The notes under the pieces were generated by a model. That model was not told where the DNA came from and ran no database searches. It saw only the letters and a list, made by a program, of their open reading frames with translations. Below, piece after piece: positions 14,701-24,369 of a stretch of 27,389 nucleotides of DNA. Made by a program: the position numbers and the translations under genes. This DNA comes from an uncultured Collinsella sp. (lineage in GTDB: Bacteria; Actinomycetota; Coriobacteriia; Coriobacteriales; Coriobacteriaceae). Numbering within the stretch: the stretch's first letter is position 1; each line of letters begins with the position of its first letter. The DNA is taken from positions 1 to 27,389 of the forward strand of contig CAADSP010000034.1 in assembly GCA_900751755.1 (NCBI GenBank), in the 5' to 3' direction.

Positions 14701-16158
14701 TTACGCAGCGAGGCGCTTGAGGACGTCGATGAGCAGCTCGTAGAAGCGCTCGGCAGAAGCGAGCTCCATGCTCTCGTCCGGGGTATGGACATCGGAGAGC
14801 GTCGGGCCCACGGCGATGGCGTCCAGGCCGTGCAGAGCCTCGGCAAACAGGCCGCACTCAAGGCCGGCGTGAATGGACTCGATGCGCAGCTCGGAGCCAA
14901 AGAGCTCTCGATAGCTCTCGACAAAGACTTCGCGGACCGGCGAATGCTCGGCATAGCTCCAGCCGGGATACTCAAACTCGAACTTGGCGTCGAAGCCCAG
15001 GACATCGGCCAGCGTCTGCAGACGGTCCTTGAACTCGTTCTGCAGCGAGGTGATCGAAGAGCGCGGGGACAGCATGATCTTGACCTCGTCGTCAGAAGTG
15101 GCAACCACACCGATGTTGGAGGAAACCTCGACGGAGCCGTCGGTGGCGACGTTGCGGCGGATCACACCGTTGGGGGCAAGACGCAGGGCGCGGATGAGGG
15201 CAAGCGCGGACTTCTGGTCCATGGCCTCGACCTCGGCGTTGTCGGCAATCTCGACGGTGCAGGTAAAGCCGGGGTCGAAGACCTCGAGCTCGGCAGTGAC
15301 GTCGGCGATGATGCCCTTTGCAATCTGGGCCGCGGCCTCGGCGGCAGCGTGGTCGGCGTAGACCAGAACAGCCTTGCACTCACGGTTGATGGCGTTGTCC
15401 TTAGTGCCGCCGTTAAAGCTGACGATGGCGGGCTCGCCAGCGACCATCAGGCGGTCGATGATGCGGGCCATGATGAGGTTGCCGTTGCCGCGCTCCAGGT
15501 TGATATCGCTGCCGGAGTGACCGCCCAGCAGGCCGGAGATGTCGAGCGTGAGGGTACTACCGGTCTTGTGCTCGCGCACGATGGGGCAGGTGTAGGTAAC
15601 GACGACGCCGCCGGCGCAGCTGACGGTGGCAACGCCCTCTTCCTCGGAGTCAAGGTTGATCATAGTGCGGGCGCTAATCTGGGACTTGTCGAGCGTCTCG
15701 GCACCGACCAGGCCAGTCTCCTCGTCGGTGGTGAATACGCACTCGAGGGCCGGATGGGCAATCGAATCGTCGTTGAGCACGGTAAGCATAAGCGCGACGG
15801 CGATACCGTTGTCGGCGCCCAGAGTGGTGCCGTTAGCGGTGAGGACGCCGTCCTTGACGACCAGGTCGATACCATCGGTCGTAAAGTCGTGCTCAACGGA
15901 GCCCAACTTGTCGCACACCATATCGATGTGGCCCTGCAGCATTACGGTCGGGGCATTCTCGGCGCCGGCAGATGCGGGCTTGCGAATGATGACGTTGTAG
16001 ACCTCGTCCTGATACACATCGAGACCGCGCTCCTTGGCAAACGCGACCAGGAAATCGCTGATGCCTTTCTCGTTGCCAGACCCACGGGGGATCGCGCTGA
16101 CCTCCTCAAAGAAATGGAACAGCTGGGCGGGCTCGTAGCCGGTAATCTTGTAGTCCAT
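14701..16158 (-). CDS. pepD: Xaa-His dipeptidase (aminoacyl-histidine dipeptidase), M20 family
   Basis: Cytosolic metallopeptidase that splits dipeptides, often with C-terminal histidine. The M20C pattern is clear: FFEEVSAIPRGSGNEKGISDFL near the N-terminus, metal-binding MLQGHIDMVC, the bridging Asp in LGADNGIAVA, the catalytic Glu pair in FTTDEETGLVGA, and HAGLECGLFAE near the C-terminus. The ATG at 16158 gives 485 residues, the typical PepD length, and TGGAGGCA-like AGGAGG lies just upstream; an in-frame extension to 16263 has no SD. It is transcribed alone, opposite to hipBA and downstream of clpC's terminator. Confidence 0.95.
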   Translation of the reverse strand: MDYKITGYEPAQLFHFFEEVSAIPRGSGNEKGISDFLVAFAKERGLDVYQDEVYNVIIRKPASAGAENAPTVMLQGHIDMVCDKLGSVEHDFTTDGIDLVVKDGVLTANGTTLGADNGIAVALMLTVLNDDSIAHPALECVFTTDEETGLVGAETLDKSQISARTMINLDSEEEGVATVSCAGGVVVTYTCPIVREHKTGSTLTLDISGLLGGHSGSDINLERGNGNLIMARIIDRLMVAGEPAIVSFNGGTKDNAINRECKAVLVYADHAAAEAAAQIAKGIIADVTAELEVFDPGFTCTVEIADNAEVEAMDQKSALALIRALRLAPNGVIRRNVATDGSVEVSSNIGVVATSDDEVKIMLSPRSSITSLQNEFKDRLQTLADVLGFDAKFEFEYPGWSYAEHSPVREVFVESYRELFGSELRIESIHAGLECGLFAEALHGLDAIAVGPTLSDVHTPDESMELASAERFYELLIDVLKRLAA

Positions 16159-16315
16159 GGTGCCTCCTTGGCGCAACTGGTTAGACAGTAAGACATGCGA
16201 CTTGTATATTCCCAGACTTTGCGTGCATAAACCAGTCGAAAACGCCGAGCGCCCTCGCATCATCGGCTAACGGTGGACCGTATAGCGTAACGGTCACAGT
16301 TACCGCAGCTCTACA

Positions 16316-16347
16316 AATCGAGGCGCCCTTGCCGGAACGCCTCGATT
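16316..16347 (-). terminator. Probable terminator of clpC
   Basis: AATCGAGGCG (16316-16325) and CGCCTCGATT (16338-16347) form a perfect 10-bp stem with a 12-base loop. On the minus strand only TTTG follows directly, a weak T-run. It lies 26 bases after the clpC stop. The stretch 16159-16315 holds no gene; ACGGTGGACCGT at 16270-16281 is a small palindrome in the pepD promoter region. Confidence 0.6.
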
Positions 16348-16372
16348 GCACAGATCAAATTGTCGCCACGCC

Positions 16373-19015
16373 CTACAGCGCGCCGGAACCGGCTTGCATC
16401 ATGCCGCCGGGGCCCGAGGTCACGCCGCCGCTCACGGGCGCGGCGTTGCCGGTGTGCGGTACCGCCGGGGCGGTATCGCCACCAAGCGTGCCCGCCGGAC
16501 GCGGTGCCGGGATCTCGCCCGTGCCGCGGCTAAAGACAAACTTGCCATCGGCCACGTCGCACAGGACGGTATCGCCCTCGCCCCACTCGCCAGCCAGCAG
16601 TTCCTCGGACAGCGGATCCTCGATGAGCTTTTGGATGGCACGACGCAGCGGACGCGCGCCGTTGGTGAGGTCGGTACCCTCCGCCACAATCTTGTCGTAG
16701 GCCGCATCGGTAAGCTTGATGTTCATGCCGTTTGCGATCAGGCGCTGGCGCAGATCGTCCACCAGCAGGTGCGCGATCTTGGTCAGGTTCTCGCCCGAGA
16801 GCTTCTGGAACACCACAATGTCGTCGATACGGTTGAGCAACTCGGGGCGGAACAGGCGCTTGAGCTCGCCCATCGCGCGGCCCTTGATCTCGCTCGACGT
16901 GAGACCCTGCTCGCCGGTGGTGCCAAAGCCAACGCTCGCATCCTGCGCGATCTCGCGGGCGCCCACGTTTGACGTCATGATGATCACCGTATTGCGGAAG
17001 TCGACCGTCTTGCCCTGGCTATCGGTCAGACGGCCCTCCTCCAACACCTGCAGCAGAATATTGAAGATGTCGGGGTGCGCCTTCTCGATCTCGTCGAACA
17101 GCACGACCGAGTACGGGTGACGGCGAACAGCCTTGGTGAGCTGGCCGCCCTCGTCGTGGCCCACATAGCCCGGGGGGCTACCGATGAGCTTGGAGACCTC
17201 GAACTCACTGCCAAACTCCGACATATCGAAGCTGATGAGCGCGTCCTTGCTGCCAAAGAGATACTCGGCGAGCGTCTTAGCGAGCTCGGTCTTGCCTGTG
17301 CCGGTGGGACCAAGGAAGATAAAGCTACCACCGGGACGACGCGGGTCCTTGAGCGGCGAGCGGCTGCGGCGCACGGCCTTGGCGACGGCCTCGACGGCCT
17401 CGTCCTGGCCGATAATGCGGGTCTTGAGCACGCTTTCGGTCTGCAGCAGGCGACGGCTCTCGCTCTCGGTGAGCGAGGAAACCGGCACGCCAGAGGTCAC
17501 GGACACGATGTCGGCAATCTGACTCACGTCGATGGTGAGCGGGCTGGCGTCGAGCTCGGCGGTCCAGGCGGCCTTAGCCTCGGCAAGCTCAATCTCGGCG
17601 GCCTTCTGCTGCTCGGTGATCTCGGCGGCCTTGTTCATGTCGTCGCTCTCGGTGGCCTCCTGCGCGGCGGCCTTAAGCTCCTCTATGCGATGCTCGGCCT
17701 CGCGCACCGGCTCGGGCGCGCGATTCGCGGCGATGCGAGCGCGGGCACCGGCCTCGTCGATAAGGTCGATGGCCTTATCGGGCAGGAAGCGATCCTGGAT
17801 GTAGCGGTTGGAAAGGTTCGCGGCGGCCTCGATAGCACCCTGCGTATAGCGCACATGGTGGTGTTCCTCGTAGCGCGGCTTGAGCGCGGTCAGGATCTTG
17901 ACCGTGTCCTCGACGCTCGGCTCCTCGACATCGATGGTCTGGAAGCGACGCTCGAAGGCCGGGTCCTTGGTGAGGTACTTGCGGAACTCCTCGGCCGTGG
18001 TGGCGCCAATAATCTGAAAGGCACCGCGCGCAAGTACGGGCTTGAGCATGGAGCTCGCATCGATGGAGCCCTCGGCAGAACCGGCACCGATGATGGTATG
18101 CATCTCGTCAATAAACAGGATAACGTCGTCAGCTTCGGTGGCCTCCTGGATCACGTTCTTGAGGCGCTCCTCGAACTCACCGCGATACTTGGCGCCCGCA
18201 ACGAGACCCGGCAGGTCGAGCGTCCAGATATTCTGGTTCATGAGGTTCTCGGGCACGTTGCCAGCTGCAATCTGCTGAGCCAGACCCTCGACGATGGCCG
18301 TCTTGCCCACGCCGGGGTCGCCCAGAATGAGCGGGTTGTTCTTGGTGCGGCGCGAAAGAATTTCCATCATACGCTGGACTTCCTTTTCGCGACCAATTAC
18401 AGGGTCGAGCTCGCCGTCGCGCGCCTTCTGCGTAAGGTTGGTGGCGAACTGCTTGAGCGTGTCGGTGCCGCTCCCCTTTTGCTGCGACGCGTCCGAGCCG
18501 CTAAAGAACGGCAGGCCCGCACCGGGACGCCCGGCACCGGCGCCGGCGAGCGGACGCTTCTTATCCTGGTCCTTGGCAGTGAGTTTCTCGATAGCCTTTT
18601 TGATGGAGGCGGACGACACACCCAGACGCATGAGGATGTCCATGGCCATGCCGTTGCCCTCTTCGACGATGCCGATCAGCAAGTGCTCGGTCGACACGTA
18701 GGTCTGGTTGTTCTCACGCGCCACGCGGAATGAACGCTCCATCACGCTAATGACGAGCGGCGTAAAGGCGAGCTTAGCGGCCTCGGTCTCCTCACTGGGC
18801 TCGGGAACGGTGGTCTGGACCTCTTTGAGGGTGTCCATGATGTCGTCGTAGGAGATATCGAGCGAGCGCAGCGCCTCGGCGGCAATGCCCTCGTCCTCCT
18901 TGGCAAGCGCGAGCAGCAGATGCTCGGTACCCACCTTATTTGAATGAAGATCGAGCGCTTCTTGCTTGGCCATGGACATGACCTTGCGCGCTCGATCGGT
19001 AAATCTATCTAACAT
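16373..19015 (-). CDS. clpC: ATP-dependent Clp protease ATPase subunit ClpC
   Basis: Hsp100 unfoldase that feeds proteins to ClpP. It has the double Clp_N repeat (residues 1-150), a first AAA+ domain with GDPGVGKT and ILFIDEMH, a coiled-coil middle segment (about 405-480), and a second AAA+ domain with GPTGTGKTELAK and VVLFDEIEKAH. The C-terminal tail of about 55 residues is rich in Gly, Pro and Ala and ends MMQAGSGAL. ATG at 19015 follows AAGGAA and begins with the conserved MLDRFTDRARKV; an upstream in-frame start adds 11 residues. Length is 880. No ctsR or mcsAB genes are adjacent, unlike in Bacillus, which fits the actinobacterial arrangement. A hairpin at 19047-19073 sits in the leader. 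Confidence 0.96.
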   Translation of the reverse strand: MLDRFTDRARKVMSMAKQEALDLHSNKVGTEHLLLALAKEDEGIAAEALRSLDISYDDIMDTLKEVQTTVPEPSEETEAAKLAFTPLVISVMERSFRVARENNQTYVSTEHLLIGIVEEGNGMAMDILMRLGVSSASIKKAIEKLTAKDQDKKRPLAGAGAGRPGAGLPFFSGSDASQQKGSGTDTLKQFATNLTQKARDGELDPVIGREKEVQRMMEILSRRTKNNPLILGDPGVGKTAIVEGLAQQIAAGNVPENLMNQNIWTLDLPGLVAGAKYRGEFEERLKNVIQEATEADDVILFIDEMHTIIGAGSAEGSIDASSMLKPVLARGAFQIIGATTAEEFRKYLTKDPAFERRFQTIDVEEPSVEDTVKILTALKPRYEEHHHVRYTQGAIEAAANLSNRYIQDRFLPDKAIDLIDEAGARARIAANRAPEPVREAEHRIEELKAAAQEATESDDMNKAAEITEQQKAAEIELAEAKAAWTAELDASPLTIDVSQIADIVSVTSGVPVSSLTESESRRLLQTESVLKTRIIGQDEAVEAVAKAVRRSRSPLKDPRRPGGSFIFLGPTGTGKTELAKTLAEYLFGSKDALISFDMSEFGSEFEVSKLIGSPPGYVGHDEGGQLTKAVRRHPYSVVLFDEIEKAHPDIFNILLQVLEEGRLTDSQGKTVDFRNTVIIMTSNVGAREIAQDASVGFGTTGEQGLTSSEIKGRAMGELKRLFRPELLNRIDDIVVFQKLSGENLTKIAHLLVDDLRQRLIANGMNIKLTDAAYDKIVAEGTDLTNGARPLRRAIQKLIEDPLSEELLAGEWGEGDTVLCDVADGKFVFSRGTGEIPAPRPAGTLGGDTAPAVPHTGNAAPVSGGVTSGPGGMMQAGSGAL

Positions 19016-19046
19016 GCTCGTTTCCTTACATGAGTTCATCGAAATC

Positions 19047-19073
19047 AAAACGCCCGCCCGTCGGCGGCGCTTT
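19047..19073 (-). terminator. Terminator-like hairpin between tetR and clpC
   Basis: CGCC-GCC (19051-19058, one bulge) pairs with GGCGGCG (19063-19069), flanked by AAAA on one side and TTTT on the other, so it can act in both directions. On the minus strand it would end the activase-tetR transcript; it lies only 32 bases before the clpC start, so it may also attenuate clpC. The rest of 19074-19207 shows no gene. Confidence 0.5.
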
Positions 19074-19207
19074 TGTCTCTTTACCCACAGGTTGTCTATG
19101 TTAACAGCTGGAGGAATATCTATAAACCCGGCTCACATGAATGCAGGTTATGACCGCATCGCGGGACTCACCGCGCGATGCGCGACAGGCGCCCCGCAAG
19201 AGAAACC

Positions 19208-19897
19208 CTAGGTGTCTTTCACCACGTCGGGACTCGTCGCACGCGATGCGCGATAGGCATCGGCCTCCTTGGAGACGCGTTCGAGCAGCTCGGATGTATC
19301 GACGCCCTCGACTTGCGCGACCGTTTCCACCGTCTGCATGGCGACCGCCCTCAGGTACGCGCACGCGCTGTCCCCCAGCTGCTCGAGGTCTATCTCCTCG
19401 CCGCCCTCCCGGGCAAAGCCGACCGCCATCACAAAGCCCATGATGCCCGAGACCAGAAAGCCCACCGCAAAGCTCGAATCTGCCTTGAGCTCTTCTCCGT
19501 CGGGGTGGACGATCTCTCTCACGCGGTCGATGATGATCGTATGGATGCCCTGCACGACCTGCTCGGCGGCACCCGCCCTCATGGTGATGACGATGCGCCG
19601 CAGCAGGCAGCGGACGTCGCGCCGGTCGAACGCCGAAAGGTCGCCCTCGCTCGAAAAATGCCAGAGGGCATCGGTGATGAGCTCGTTATCCTGCAGCAGC
19701 TGGGCTATGGCGATGGCGACGAGTTCATCGAAATCGTGAAAATAGTAGTAAAACGTTCCGCGATTGCACTGGGCGGCGCGGGTCACCTCGCCAACCGACA
19801 GCTCGAAGATGCTGTTGTTCTCGATGAGCTCCCAAAACGCCTCGATGATACGGGTGCGTGCATCGGGCGCATCGGCGTCCTTACGCGGTCTCGCCAT
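19208..19897 (-). CDS. TetR/AcrR-family transcriptional regulator
   Basis: Repressor-type regulator. The N-terminal HTH is clear: ARTRIIEAFWELIENNSIFELSVGEVTRAAQCNRGTFYYYFHDFDELV over residues 14-60; the rest is an all-helical ligand-binding domain of usual length (229-232 residues). The ATG at 19897 has GAGG at short distance; a GTG at 19906 with CAGGGG upstream is also possible. Either start lies inside the last codons of the activase gene, an overlap that implies cotranscription and coupling. The perfect palindrome upstream of the activase gene is its likely operator, so it probably represses its own operon. The ligand is unknown; an acyl-CoA-type molecule would fit the partner but is speculation. 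Confidence 0.9.
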   Translation of the reverse strand: MARPRKDADAPDARTRIIEAFWELIENNSIFELSVGEVTRAAQCNRGTFYYYFHDFDELVAIAIAQLLQDNELITDALWHFSSEGDLSAFDRRDVRCLLRRIVITMRAGAAEQVVQGIHTIIIDRVREIVHPDGEELKADSSFAVGFLVSGIMGFVMAVGFAREGGEEIDLEQLGDSACAYLRAVAMQTVETVAQVEGVDTSELLERVSKEADAYRASRATSPDVVKDT

Positions 19898-22800
19898 GCG
19901 CCTCACCGCACCCCTGCGCCTTGGCGTTCATGATGAGCATCTGAAGACGGTTCTCCACGTTGGCGAAGCTCACGTCGGGATCGTAGTCGAGCGGCAGGAA
20001 CTGCGCCGTGGGATACTGCTCCTTGAGCGCATGGATGAGCCCGCGCCCCACGACATGGTTGGGCAGACACCCGAACGGCTGCAGGATCACGAAGTTGCGG
20101 CAGCCGCGCTTGGCGTGCTCGAGGATCTCCGCCGGAATCAGCACGCCCTCGCCCGCATCGAACGTATGGTGCAGGATCTTATCGCTCGCGCGCACGAGCT
20201 CGGGCATGCGCGTCGGCGGCTCGTAGAGCGGGCTCGCCGCGCCCAGGCGGTCGCAACGGTCGTGCGCGAGCTCGAACAGGTTGTCCGCCGTGGCGTACCA
20301 GGCCTTTTCGGGCAGCGACAGGTCGACGTGGAACTCGCGCGACTGCGCATGCTTGTAGAAATAGGTCTTGCGGATCACGTCGGTCATGCGCGCCTCGATG
20401 ACCTCGAGCCCGTTGTCCTCGAGGTAGCGCTCGATCTCGTGGTTGGCGCCGAGATGGAAATTGAGCAGGTACTCGCCCACGATGAGAACGGTCGGATGCG
20501 GGTTCGAGCGGTCGTACGGAACGGCGTCCATGATCGCAAGCGCGCGTTTGAAGCCCGTCGCCTGGCCTCTCAGCCCGGAGCGCTCCATGCCCTCGATAAC
20601 CTCATCGAGCGCGCGGTCGAACGCAGCGTCCGCCGCGCCCTTCTCGAGCTCGTAGGGACGGATGCGCCTAAGCATGGCCTCGAGGGCATCGATCATGGGA
20701 AGACCGTAGGCGATCTGGATGCTCGGGCCAAGGCCGAGCTTGAAGCCCGGATGCGCATTGTGGGCATCGACGTCGTCGTTGGTGAGCACCGGGACATAGT
20801 CGTATCCCGCGTCGTCGAGCGCGCGGCGCAGCAGGGGCATGTAGTGCGTCAGGCGGCAGTCGCCGATATACTTGCCAGTCACCACGGCGACGTCGTGCGG
20901 GTCGTACTTACCGCTCTCGAGTGCCGCGAGCGCCTCGCCGATCACGATTTGCGCGGGGAAGCAGATGTCGTTGTGCACATAGCGTTTGCCCAGGCGGATG
21001 GCATCCTCGCGCCCGATATCAAGGGCTTCGGCGCGCACGCCCTGATTGCGCATCGCCGCGGTCATGAGCCTGCAGAACGCATGGGAGGTGTTGGGGACCA
21101 GCGCGATCTTGTCGTGCCGGTCGCGCTTGGTGTACTTGACCTTATACGGGTCGTCGAGCGGATGGACCGCGTGCACCCGGGCGCCCTCGGCACGCTCCTC
21201 CGCGCGACGACGGTTGACCGACTCGATAAACGAACGCACGCGAATGCCCATGGGACCGGCGACGTCGCTCTCATCGAGCTTGATCATCATCGGAACCTTG
21301 GAGCCCATCTCGCCCATCATGCGCGCGATCTCGTCGGTGAGATACGCATCGTGGCCGCAGCCGAAGCTGCCCATCTGCACGAGCTCGAGCTCGGGCGTCG
21401 ATGCGACGATGACCGCGCACGACAGCATGCGCGCATGGTAGTTGTTCACGATGTCGATGCGGCTGTTGGAAAGATCGACGTTGCAGACCCCCGGCACCGC
21501 ATCGGGCGTCAGCACGGGGATGCCGCGCTCAGAGAAGAGCTTGGGCAGCCCGTGGTTGACCAGCGGGTCGTTGTGGTACGGGCGCGAAGCGATCACCACC
21601 GCGTAGCCGCCGTCCTCGCGCACATTCTCGAGCACCTGCCTGCCGCGCAGCTGCAGCTGGTTCTCAAACGTCTCCTGCGCGCGGTCCGCCTGCTCGGTCG
21701 CCTTGGCAACCAGGTCGGCATCGATATCGAAGGTCTCCTTGCACCACGCCTTGAGCTGGCGGTTTCGGTCGCCCTCGTCGTACCAGTGGAACAGCGGCGT
21801 ATCGAACGGAACGCCGAAACGCTCCCCCGGGTTATCGGAATTGCGCATCACGTAGGGGTATCCCTTTACGACGGCGCACATCCACTCGCTGGTAGAGGCG
21901 GTGTTTTCGGTGGGCACCGTCGTGATGATGGGCATGAAGATGCGGTCGACGCCGGCGTCGACGAGATTGCGGATGTGCCCGTGGACGAGCTTGGCCGGGA
22001 AGCACACGGTGTCGGATGTGACGTGCGCCAGACCGCGCTCGTACATCGCCTTGGTGCTGCGTCCCGAGACGCGCACCTTAAAGCCGAGCGTGCTGAAGAA
22101 CGTCGACCAGAACGGCATGGTGTCCCAGAACTCGAGCACACGGGGAATGCCGATCGTGACATCGCGCCCCCCGCAGACGGGAACCGTGGGGTACGACTCG
22201 AACAGCAGCTTCTCGCGGTCGACAAAGAGATTGGGGGCAGCCGCGGTCCGGTCGCGCCCCGTGCCGGGTGCCTGTGCCTCGCAAGCACCCTGCGGACGCA
22301 GCTCCTCCGCCGCGGGAACCTCGCGCACGAGCTCATCCCATGAGATGGCGCCGCCGCGCGGGCAGCGATTGCCCGTGACGTAAAGCGAGCCGTCGCCAAA
22401 TGCCACGACCGCGCGCTGGCAGCGGTTGTTGCACCGACGGCAGGTAACGCCGCCGAACTCGCGATGCTCGAAGCGCTCCACGGCATCGAGCCCGATAAAC
22501 GACGTGCCGGCGTCGCCCTTGCGGCATTCCTCGCGCGCGAGCAGGGCGATACCGATAGCGCCCATCAGCCCCGGGTGGGGCACACGCGTGACGGGTTTGC
22601 CCAGATACTGCTCGAATGCGCGCAGCACCGCGTCGTTTCGGAACGTGCCGCCCTGGACGACGACTTTGTCGCCCAGACGGTTGAGATTTGAAACGCGAAT
22701 GACCTTGGTGAACACGTTCTCGATAATCGAACGGCAGAGACCGGCCATGATGTCGCCCGGACCCTTACCGCGCCGCTGCTCGGAAACGACGCTGCTGTTC

Positions 22801-24320
22801 ATGAACACCGTGCAGCGGCTGCCGAGAACGGCGGGGGCTTTGGACGAAAATGCCTCGGTCGCGATATCCTCAACGGCTATTCCGAGGTTTTTGGCAAAAC
22901 CCTCGAGGAACGAGCCGCAGCCCGCAGAGCACGCCTCGTTGACGACGATATCGGTCAGCACGCCGTGGTTGAGCCAGATGGCCTTCATATCCTGTCCGCC
23001 GATGTCGAGCACGAAGGTCGCATCGGGAACGCATGCGCACGCGGCGCGGGCGTGCGCGACCGTCTCGACCGTATGGTAGTCGGCGTGGAACGCGCGCGCG
23101 AAAAGCTCCTCGCCGTATCCCGTGGTGCCCACGGCATCGATCGCAAGCGTGACTCCCGCTGTCTCCCAGCGGTTCTTCAAGCTGACAAGACCCTGTTGGG
23201 CGACGTCGAGCGGTCTGCCGTTATTAGACGCGTAGAACGAATCGACAAGCTCACCCGCCTCATCGACCAGGGCGAACTTGGTTGTCGTGCTCCCCGAATC
23301 GATACCGAGCGCCACACGCACCGTCTCTCCGGGCGCATACGCATCCGGACCCTTTGCCGGCGTCTCTTTGCCATGGCGTGCCGTAAAATCCGCCTGCTCG
23401 GCAGGTGTGGCAAAAAAGGGCTGGGCAAGACGTCCCTCCCCGCTTGCGGGCGCGACCGTCTCGAGCTTATCCAGCCGGACAAAAGCGTCGGGAAGGTCGA
23501 TCGGTTGGGACGATGCGAACATGTCGGTCAGCGACAGGGCGGCACCGCGCGCGACCATGATCTGCGGATCGCGCGGGACGATAACCTGATCGTCCGATAG
23601 ATTCAGTTGCTCCCGGAACACGCGGACCAGCGTGGGGTTGTAGGCGAGCGTACCGCCCTCGAAGATTACCGGCGGCTCGATGTCGATCCCCTGGGCCAGA
23701 CCGCCGATCGTTTGGCGGGCGACCGCGTGAAGCGCCGAAAGCGCCAGGTCGGTGGTAGGAATGCCCTCGTTGAGCAGCGGCTGGATATCGGTCTTTGCGT
23801 ACACGCCGCAGCGGCCCGAGACCTCGTGGACGGTCGTTCCCCGGCTTGCGAGCTGCTCGAACTCGCCCGATTCGGTGCCGACCCCCATGAGCTTTGCCAT
23901 CTCGTCGATAAATGCACCGGTACCGCCTGCGCACGAGCCGTTCATGCGCATGTCGGCAACCTCGATGTCTCCCTTATCGTTGGTGCGGAAGAAGATCATC
24001 TTGGCGTCTTGGCCGCCCAGCTCGATGGCGCAGCGCGTCTGCGGATAGAACCTGCTGATCGCGAGCGCGTTGGCGACCACCTCCTGAACGTACGAGGCGC
24101 CCAGCGCGGTCGCGATATCGCGCGCACCCGAGCCGGTCACCGCAACGCGCAGCGACTCATGGGGAAAGCGCTCGGCGAGCTCGCCGAGCATGGCGCGCAC
24201 GCTCGCTGTCTGACACGCCCCGTGGCGGCGATATCCCCACCACGCCTCGGTCATATCCTCGTGCATCGCGTAAACTTTGGTCGTCGTCGACCCTACGTCC
24301 AGTCCTACTAGCAACGCCAT
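19881..24320 (-). CDS. Giant acyl-CoA dehydratase activase-like protein (two ATPase domains + DUF2229 + HgdB-like)
   Basis: Predicted ATP-driven, iron-sulfur electron-transfer protein of 1479 residues, related to the activator (archerase) of 2-hydroxyacyl-CoA dehydratases. Domain order: first BadF/BadG/BcrA/BcrD ATPase (about 1-265; LVGLDVGSTTTKVYA, ELGGQDAKMIFF, NGSCAGGTGAFIDE), second copy (about 335-605; LGIDSGSTTTKFALVDE, LDIGGQDMKAIW, NEACSAGCGSFLEGFAKNLG, SRCTVFMNSSV), then a Cys cluster CRRCNNRC...NRCPRG (about 628-655), a DUF2229-type segment (GIPRVLEFWDTMPFWSTFF) and a C-terminal HgdB-like part to about 1460. All Walker-like and Cys motifs are intact. It sits upstream of and overlaps a tetR gene. 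No dehydratase subunit genes are in this window, so its substrate is unknown. Confidence 0.9.
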   Translation of the reverse strand: MALLVGLDVGSTTTKVYAMHEDMTEAWWGYRRHGACQTASVRAMLGELAERFPHESLRVAVTGSGARDIATALGASYVQEVVANALAISRFYPQTRCAIELGGQDAKMIFFRTNDKGDIEVADMRMNGSCAGGTGAFIDEMAKLMGVGTESGEFEQLASRGTTVHEVSGRCGVYAKTDIQPLLNEGIPTTDLALSALHAVARQTIGGLAQGIDIEPPVIFEGGTLAYNPTLVRVFREQLNLSDDQVIVPRDPQIMVARGAALSLTDMFASSQPIDLPDAFVRLDKLETVAPASGEGRLAQPFFATPAEQADFTARHGKETPAKGPDAYAPGETVRVALGIDSGSTTTKFALVDEAGELVDSFYASNNGRPLDVAQQGLVSLKNRWETAGVTLAIDAVGTTGYGEELFARAFHADYHTVETVAHARAACACVPDATFVLDIGGQDMKAIWLNHGVLTDIVVNEACSAGCGSFLEGFAKNLGIAVEDIATEAFSSKAPAVLGSRCTVFMNSSVVSEQRRGKGPGDIMAGLCRSIIENVFTKVIRVSNLNRLGDKVVVQGGTFRNDAVLRAFEQYLGKPVTRVPHPGLMGAIGIALLAREECRKGDAGTSFIGLDAVERFEHREFGGVTCRRCNNRCQRAVVAFGDGSLYVTGNRCPRGGAISWDELVREVPAAEELRPQGACEAQAPGTGRDRTAAAPNLFVDREKLLFESYPTVPVCGGRDVTIGIPRVLEFWDTMPFWSTFFSTLGFKVRVSGRSTKAMYERGLAHVTSDTVCFPAKLVHGHIRNLVDAGVDRIFMPIITTVPTENTASTSEWMCAVVKGYPYVMRNSDNPGERFGVPFDTPLFHWYDEGDRNRQLKAWCKETFDIDADLVAKATEQADRAQETFENQLQLRGRQVLENVREDGGYAVVIASRPYHNDPLVNHGLPKLFSERGIPVLTPDAVPGVCNVDLSNSRIDIVNNYHARMLSCAVIVASTPELELVQMGSFGCGHDAYLTDEIARMMGEMGSKVPMMIKLDESDVAGPMGIRVRSFIESVNRRRAEERAEGARVHAVHPLDDPYKVKYTKRDRHDKIALVPNTSHAFCRLMTAAMRNQGVRAEALDIGREDAIRLGKRYVHNDICFPAQIVIGEALAALESGKYDPHDVAVVTGKYIGDCRLTHYMPLLRRALDDAGYDYVPVLTNDDVDAHNAHPGFKLGLGPSIQIAYGLPMIDALEAMLRRIRPYELEKGAADAAFDRALDEVIEGMERSGLRGQATGFKRALAIMDAVPYDRSNPHPTVLIVGEYLLNFHLGANHEIERYLEDNGLEVIEARMTDVIRKTYFYKHAQSREFHVDLSLPEKAWYATADNLFELAHDRCDRLGAASPLYEPPTRMPELVRASDKILHHTFDAGEGVLIPAEILEHAKRGCRNFVILQPFGCLPNHVVGRGLIHALKEQYPTAQFLPLDYDPDVSFANVENRLQMLIMNAKAQGCGEAHGETA

Positions 24321-24369
24321 AAAGCTCCGTCTCTCGCATTTTTCCTGCTAGAGATATACCACTCTACGT

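Noticed and set aside
14656..22343. Very long plus-strand open frames opposite pepD, clpC and the activase (14656-16191, 17075-18733, 19764-22343)
   Set aside because: Same reason: codon-bias shadows; the minus-strand proteins have all family motifs and SD sites.
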